Origin: Lactiplantibacillus daowaiensis
Lineage (GTDB): Bacteria; Bacillota; Bacilli; Lactobacillales; Lactobacillaceae
DNA: 64,000 nucleotides
Assembly: GCF_005405085.1 (NCBI RefSeq)
Contig: NZ_BJDJ01000008.1
Location: 53,881 to 117,880, forward strand
Direction of reading: 5' to 3'
A program made the translations under genes and the position numbers. Below are positions 59,717 through 64,000 of this stretch, in pieces. The number at the start of each line of letters is the position of its first letter. The stretch's first letter is position 1. The notes below the pieces were generated by a model. That model was not told the DNA's origin, made no database searches, and saw only the letters and a program-made list of their open reading frames with translations.

Positions 59717-61081
59717 CTATGCTCCAATCGAATCTGGTTTGATCTTGTTGGCAGCTTTGACAAATGGAATATAAATGGCAAAGGCAATCAGACCATTGAG
59801 AACTTGTAAGACAACTGAACGCCAGTCCATCGTTGCAACTAAGGCATTCATAATCGGTGGCATTGACCAAACGATGTTGTTAGTAATTGGTGAAACTAAA
59901 CCGGCTGTGATAGCGCCATAGGCGATGGATACGGTTACAACTGGTGCTAAAACAAATGGAATAAAGTAGATTGGGTCTAAGACAATTGGTAACCCGAACA
60001 TAACGGGTTCGTTAATGTTAAAGAAGCCTGGTCCAATCGCTAATTTAGCGACGGAACGTTGGTCGTCACGCTTACTGAACATCAAGATCGCGATCAATAA
60101 GAGCAAGGTTGAGCCGGCCCCACCGATCCAAGCGTATAAGTCGAAACAGTTCCGAGTCCAAAGGTATGGTAAGGCTTTATGTGCTTGATAAGCATTAACG
60201 TTAGCTAATTGAGCAGTCAACCAAATCCCATCCAAGATTGGGGCTAACACGTTGGAACCGTGAATCCCAAAGAACCAGAAAACTTGGACTAATAAGGTCA
60301 TTAACAAGACGGCCCCGTAACCTTGACTCATGTTCAAAAGTGGTTCTTGGATAATCTTAGCGATCCATTCGATAACGGTGGTTTGACCAAAGTTACTGAA
60401 GAGCCAGTTGATGATCCCAACGACATAGAACGCAGCGGCGGCTGGAATAACCCCAGTAAAGGCGTTGGCAACAGCCGGTGGCACTGAATCGGGCATCTTA
60501 ATCGTAATATGTTTCTTCATTAAATAAATATAGCAAGTACTTGCGATAGCCCCTAAGATCATAACCGTAAAGAAACCGTATGAACCAAAGTAGGTATTAA
60601 AGTTGAAATAGCCCCAAGCGGTAACTTTCTTGCCAGCAACCGCCATCCCAGAATCCGTTAAGATCTTGGTAGCCCCAGCACTCAAACTCTTGGTTAAAGT
60701 CCCAGTAAAGGTTTGTGGCAAGCTCATGATGAACGTCCCTAAAGTGACGATCCCACCAGTAACTGGTTCAACTTTATATTGAACGGCTAATTGGTAACCA
60801 AAGGTGAATGAGAAAATTAAGCCTAAAATTGCTAATGTCCCAGTCCAAACCATGGCATTGATGCCAATTAACCATTGCATTGAATTAACAAAACCCATCC
60901 AACCAAATTTCGTTGGAATATCGCGCACCAAGGCATTTAAAACGGTGGCGATTGACCCAGCCATCATGGCTGGCATAATTGCAATAAACGCGTCACGTAA
61001 AGCGACTAACCAACGTACTGCCCCGATTTTAGCCGCAACTGGTACTAAATGCTTATTGAGCCATTCAATAAATGAATTCAT
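59717..61081 (-). CDS. PTS IIC permease, lactose/cellobiose family
   Basis: 454 residues, start MNSFIEWLNKHLVPVAAKIG with AGGAGTGAGG upstream. Family motifs FGIHGSNVLAPILDGIWL, NINEPVMFGLPIVLDPI and WSMPPIMNALVATMDWRS. Preceded by a GntR regulator and followed by a small membrane protein and DUF3284; the cytoplasmic IIA/IIB must come from elsewhere. Sugar unknown. Confidence 0.86.
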   Translation of the reverse strand: MNSFIEWLNKHLVPVAAKIGAVRWLVALRDAFIAIMPAMMAGSIATVLNALVRDIPTKFGWMGFVNSMQWLIGINAMVWTGTLAILGLIFSFTFGYQLAVQYKVEPVTGGIVTLGTFIMSLPQTFTGTLTKSLSAGATKILTDSGMAVAGKKVTAWGYFNFNTYFGSYGFFTVMILGAIASTCYIYLMKKHITIKMPDSVPPAVANAFTGVIPAAAAFYVVGIINWLFSNFGQTTVIEWIAKIIQEPLLNMSQGYGAVLLMTLLVQVFWFFGIHGSNVLAPILDGIWLTAQLANVNAYQAHKALPYLWTRNCFDLYAWIGGAGSTLLLLIAILMFSKRDDQRSVAKLAIGPGFFNINEPVMFGLPIVLDPIYFIPFVLAPVVTVSIAYGAITAGLVSPITNNIVWSMPPIMNALVATMDWRSVVLQVLNGLIAFAIYIPFVKAANKIKPDSIGA

Positions 61082-61147
61082 GATACCCTCACTCCTAATG
61101 TTTTTTACTGCTGTTCGTCGTATCGTTCCCCCGATACGATCCCCGTA

Positions 61148-61858
61148 CTAATGTTGCAAGTCAATGTTTTCGGTATGGTAATACAACTCTAAATCTGGAT
61201 AAACAAAGAATGTCCGTGAAAAGTTGAATACCGACCCATTGGCCAAGTAGTTGATCCCATCCAAACACATGGTTTTATCGCCTTCTGGTTCACCCACTAG
61301 CTTTGCGCGTTCCGCATCCAATCGGACTTGATGCACGTAGTTTTCCGTTGTACTACCGTAAATATCATAGGCTTCCCGTAAAAAGGCGAAGATTGAATGT
61401 TGGACACTTTCAGCCGATAAAAATGGGACAACCGCTTTTGGAAAGTAGGACTCTTCCAAGTCATACAGTGCATCTTTTAAATACCGTAACCGAATGACCC
61501 GGTGTAATTCATCACCGACTTCAATGTTGCCTTGCTTGGCTAATTGTTCATCCGCTTTGACCTTATCAAAGGTAATCACTTTCGATACTAATGGTCCCCC
61601 TTCGACCATTGCCGAACGGTCAAACCCAATTGACAAGTTTAAAACGGTTGCTGAAGCTTGAGGTTGTTTGATGATGAAATTACCACTACCTTGAACGCGG
61701 CGTAATAACCCATGCCGAAACACAACATCGATTGCTTTACGAATCGTACTCCGGCTGGCATCGAATCGCACCATTAGATCTTTTTCAGTTGGTAACTTGG
61801 TGTCATATTCATCCGCCATGATCGACTTAATAATCTCTTGCGCAATTGCATGATACAT
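61148..61858 (-). CDS. GntR/HutC-family transcriptional regulator
   Basis: 236 residues from MYHAIAQEIIKSIMADEYDTKLPTEKDLMVRF with GGAGG upstream; the longer frame runs through that site. Winged helix DASRSTIRKAIDVVFRHGLLRRVQGSGNFI and a UTRA domain. Co-directional with and first gene of the PTS-DUF3284 operon. Confidence 0.85.
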   Translation of the reverse strand: MYHAIAQEIIKSIMADEYDTKLPTEKDLMVRFDASRSTIRKAIDVVFRHGLLRRVQGSGNFIIKQPQASATVLNLSIGFDRSAMVEGGPLVSKVITFDKVKADEQLAKQGNIEVGDELHRVIRLRYLKDALYDLEESYFPKAVVPFLSAESVQHSIFAFLREAYDIYGSTTENYVHQVRLDAERAKLVGEPEGDKTMCLDGINYLANGSVFNFSRTFFVYPDLELYYHTENIDLQH

Positions 61859-61934
61859 GTGGCAGCCTCCTTTCTTTTTAAAATTGGTAGGCACATATAA
61901 AACTTATGTCCACAAATATAATAGCATATTTTTT

Positions 61935-61949
61935 ATGAAAGCGCTTTAA
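61935..61949. promoter_or_regulatory. cre-like site upstream of GntR-PTS operon
   Basis: ATGAAAGCGCTTTAA fits the CcpA consensus except for one position (A for C near the end), 77 bases upstream of the GntR start. Sequence from 61960 to about 62150 shows no gene. Confidence 0.6.
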
Positions 61950-62188
61950 GATTGCGCATTTTATACCAAAGAATTTATAAGCAGGGTAAACGTTGGTTTA
62001 ATCATGTTTATCGCTAGTCGACCGCTGATGATTTTAATGAAAAGTGCAAAAAAAAGTTAGTGTAAAACTAATGGTTAAACGGGTCAACATAATAAAATTT
62101 GTATTTATTGCTGACAAAATACTTGCCTTCTAGTTAGACGAAGGTCGTAAACTAACGCTATTGAATTTGAAAAACGGAGGTAAGCAAG

Positions 62189-62290
62189 ATGGCAAGCTTA
62201 CAAATTACAGCAGTTGTTTTAGTGGCCGTTGGATTATTGACCTTGGTTGGTGATCCCACTCAACCGCGGCGCGTGAAGCGCGGTAAATAA
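62189..62290 (+). CDS. Small membrane peptide, 33 residues
   Basis: ATG 62189 follows a strong GGAGG (62176-62180) at nine bases. The product has one hydrophobic segment at 5-21 (QITAVVLVAVGLLTLVG) and a basic tail ending PRRVKRGK. No homologue recognised. Size and layout (single helix plus positive tail) resemble small membrane proteins and type I toxins, but no antisense RNA or partner is evident. It ends 90 bases before the aldo/keto reductase gene. Confidence 0.5.
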   Translation: MASLQITAVVLVAVGLLTLVGDPTQPRRVKRGK

Positions 62291-62380
62291 GTCCGGGCAA
62301 AATGGTTGACCTCGACTTGGCTTTAGGGACTACACTAGGGATGTAATTAAACCTAACTATCAATTAAGGAGTGTGGATTA

Positions 62381-63253
62381 ATGACAACAATTAATGCGGC
62401 CAATGCGGGTACTTTCGCATTTGATCAGACGTTCAACGTGAATCGTTTAGGCTATGGGACCATGCAATTAACGGGTCCAGGCACTTGGGGGCCGTATCAA
62501 GATCCGGCCAATGGGATTAAAGTCATTCAAAAGGCATTAGCTTATGGTGTTAATTTCTTCGATACGGCTGATTCATATGGGCCTTGGTTTGCCGATCGAT
62601 ATTTAGCAGCTGGTTTAAAAGACGCCGCTAATCGCGATCAAATCTTTATTTCGGATAAAGTTGGTCAAACTAGACAAGGGCCTAATATTTGGACACCCCA
62701 TGGTGAACCTCATTATTTGCGGCAACAAGTTGAGGTCTCGATGATGACGTTAGGTCTCGATCATGAAGACTTGGTGTTCTTACACCGCATCGACAGCCAC
62801 TTCTCAATTGAAGCACAAGTTGGTGAACTAAAGCGACTCCAGGATGAAGGTAAAATCAAACACATCGGGCTAAGCCAAGTCACGGTCGACCAGATTAAAG
62901 CGGCCCAACAAGTGGCCAAAATCGATGCGATCGAAAACTTATATAATGTTGCTGATCATCATGATGATGATGTCTTAGACTACGCTGAAGCGCAAGGGAT
63001 GGCCTTTTTACCATGGTTCCCGTTGGCAACGGGTAAGTTGGCAGAACCTGGGAGTGCCTTAAGTGCGATGGCCCAAAAGTATCAAGTCAGTCCGGCCCAA
63101 ATCGCCTTAGCATGGCTTCTCAAACGGTCACCAAACGTGTTACCAATTCCGGGGACCAGTTCAGTTGACCATTTGGCGGATAACGTCGCGGCCGCTAATG
63201 TCGTTTTGTCGACGGCGGACTTTAATGAATTGAGCCAATTAAGTACGCATTAA
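62381..63253 (+). CDS. Aldo/keto reductase
   Basis: 290 residues; NADPH-dependent carbonyl reductase of the AKR superfamily. Catalytic tetrad: Asp and Tyr in FFDTADSYGPW, Lys in ISDKVGQ, His in LVFLHRID; cofactor-binding end LPIPGTSSVDHLADNVAA. AAGGAG before the ATG. Substrate unknown. Confidence 0.88.
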   Translation: MTTINAANAGTFAFDQTFNVNRLGYGTMQLTGPGTWGPYQDPANGIKVIQKALAYGVNFFDTADSYGPWFADRYLAAGLKDAANRDQIFISDKVGQTRQGPNIWTPHGEPHYLRQQVEVSMMTLGLDHEDLVFLHRIDSHFSIEAQVGELKRLQDEGKIKHIGLSQVTVDQIKAAQQVAKIDAIENLYNVADHHDDDVLDYAEAQGMAFLPWFPLATGKLAEPGSALSAMAQKYQVSPAQIALAWLLKRSPNVLPIPGTSSVDHLADNVAAANVVLSTADFNELSQLSTH

Positions 63254-63262
63254 AAGCAAAAG

Positions 63263-63291
63263 CGAGTTTGTGATGGCAAACTCGTTTTTTT
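63263..63291 (+). terminator. Terminator of aldo/keto reductase
   Basis: CGAGTTTG/CAAACTCG stem and seven T. Confidence 0.82.
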
Positions 63292-63298
63292 GTTGGTC

Positions 63299-63328
63299 TT
63301 GTTTTTCAGGGCATAAAACGCGTAGAAT
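63299..63328 (+). promoter_or_regulatory. Promoter of deoxyribosyltransferase gene
   Basis: TTGTTT (63299-63304), 18 bases, TAGAAT (63323-63328). Confidence 0.5.
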
Positions 63329-63365
63329 AGTGAGATATCGACAAAAGAAAGAGGATTGAGAAACG

Positions 63366-63821
63366 ATGAGTAACCGAATCATGAGTGCAAACCCAACCGT
63401 TTATTTGGCAGGGCCTTGGTTTACTGCCGGCCAACCCGAACGGTTAGCAAAGATCGAACAATTGATGGATGATTTGAAGATGACGTATTACAGTCCTCGT
63501 CTAGATGGGATTGATTTAACGCCTGATGCAACTGATGACGTCCGGAATGCAGTCTTTAAGGACAATGTTGATCACTTAAAGCAGGCGAAACTAGTAGTTG
63601 CCGTTATCGATGGTTTTGATACGGGGACCATTTGGGAAACTGGGACCGCTTATGGCTTAGATATTCCAGTGGCTTATTACTTGGAAACCTTAGGCGATGG
63701 CACGTTCAACGTGATGTTGGCCAAGTCTGGTCAAGCAACTATTCAAAATATGACTGATTTAAAAGCTTTCTTACAAGACCCAACTAGTGAGGCGTTCCAA
63801 TATACTGGCGCGATTCGCTAA
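63366..63821 (+). CDS. Nucleoside 2-deoxyribosyltransferase
   Basis: 151 residues. YLAGPWFT at the substrate loop and the nucleophile Glu in DTGTIWETGTAYGL are diagnostic. It transfers 2-deoxyribose between bases, a salvage route characteristic of lactobacilli. GAGG lies 11 bases before ATG 63366; an internal Met at residue 6 is a possible alternative. Confidence 0.9.
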   Translation: MSNRIMSANPTVYLAGPWFTAGQPERLAKIEQLMDDLKMTYYSPRLDGIDLTPDATDDVRNAVFKDNVDHLKQAKLVVAVIDGFDTGTIWETGTAYGLDIPVAYYLETLGDGTFNVMLAKSGQATIQNMTDLKAFLQDPTSEAFQYTGAIR

Positions 63822-63826
63822 AAATA

Positions 63827-63857
63827 AAAACGCTTAGACAAATCGTCTAGGCGTTTT
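63827..63857. terminator. Bidirectional terminator
   Basis: AAAACGCTTAGAC/GTCTAGGCGTTTT arms (63827-63839, 63845-63857). Confidence 0.85.
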
Positions 63858-63924
63858 ATTTGTTCGCTTTGAAGTTATGGACTAGTTTGGGGAAGACGAG
63901 CCGGTCAGCGGTCGCAATTAAAAT
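63856..63924 (-). pseudogene. 3' end of a minus-strand gene cut by an insertion sequence
   Basis: The minus strand reads ILIATADRLVFPKLVHNFKA followed by NK and TAA at 63856-63858, directly beside a bidirectional terminator. This looks like the C-terminus of a convergent gene. The frame enters the presumed IS end at 63925, so the gene is probably disrupted. Too short to identify. Confidence 0.4.
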
Positions 63925-64000
63925 GGCTCTATGATATTTGGTGTTGATGGATAAAATCCATCGACGCCTTTTTTGTAAAACAAACTAAAAAGGGCATACT
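63925..64000. mobile_element. Left end of an ISL3-type insertion sequence (partial)
   Basis: Begins GGCTCT, the usual first bases of ISL3-family terminal repeats, preceded by the AT-rich octamer ATTAAAAT, which fits the 8-bp target duplication of the family. A hairpin with T-run (63940-63974: GGTGTTGATGGA/TCCATCGACGCC) follows, as often seen at IS ends to block outside transcription. The transposase would lie beyond the window. Family assignment rests on memory of ISL3 ends. Confidence 0.45.

Noticed and set aside
1..64000. CRISPR array, prophage, tRNA or rRNA genes
   Set aside because: No regularly spaced repeats, phage structural genes, CCA-type cloverleaves or rRNA stretches were recognised by eye.

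Overview
The window looks like a chromosomal segment of a Lactiplantibacillus plantarum-group lactic acid bacterium. The main reason is a complete nickel-dependent lactate racemase locus in the plantarum arrangement (larR-larMNQO divergent from larABC-larD-larE). It also carries many PTS IIC genes, T-box leaders, a TPP riboswitch and CIRCE/CtsR heat-shock control. Five copies of the ParB-binding site parS (core TGTTTCACGTGAAACA; four perfect, one 15/16) lie at 35, 4264, 14005, 22482 and 44800, which suggests the window is near the replication origin.

Layout. 1-4.3 kb: a heterodimeric multidrug ABC exporter behind a terminator-like leader, then a decayed gene. 4.3-7.9 kb: a flavin-binding PNPOx-like protein, a T-box-controlled orphan peptide-binding protein and a secreted protein. 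7.9-13.9 kb: a LysR regulator divergent from quinate/shikimate dehydrogenase, 3-dehydroquinase, ApbE flavin transferase and a three-domain flavin reductase. This reads as a catabolic or anaerobic electron-acceptor operon rather than aromatic amino acid biosynthesis. 14.1-22.4 kb: nickel importer LarMNQO, regulator LarR, racemase LarA, cofactor enzymes LarB/C/E and lactate channel LarD; LarC is split by a -1 frameshift at an A10 run. 22.5-26.8 kb: a PEBP protein and the riboswitch-controlled thiMDE-transporter operon. 26.9-35.9 kb: secreted NodB deacetylase, a second T-box leader with a C26 hydrolase and peptide-binding lipoprotein, a GlnPH-type transporter, a HIRAN protein, a secreted GH5 enzyme and a Nudix hydrolase.

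36-47.9 kb: an amino acid permease, an unknown protein, and a muropeptide-sugar operon (PTS IIC, MupG, MurQ, BadF-type kinase) divergent from its GntR regulator, an esterase and a membrane protein. Two bacterial-PH membrane proteins and an alpha/beta hydrolase follow. 47.9-57.6 kb: a P-type ATPase, GNAT, PspC, a MarR/flavin-reductase divergon, Hsp20 under apparent HrcA and CtsR control, an MFS exporter, and an ArsR-MFS-quinone reductase cluster. 57.6-64 kb: two PTS IIC systems (one with DUF3284 and GntR), an unannotated 33-residue membrane peptide, an aldo/keto reductase and a nucleoside deoxyribosyltransferase. At the right edge is what appears to be the left end of an ISL3-type insertion sequence cutting a minus-strand gene.

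All calls come from reading the sequence by eye; no database search was run. No rRNA, tRNA or CRISPR array was recognised.
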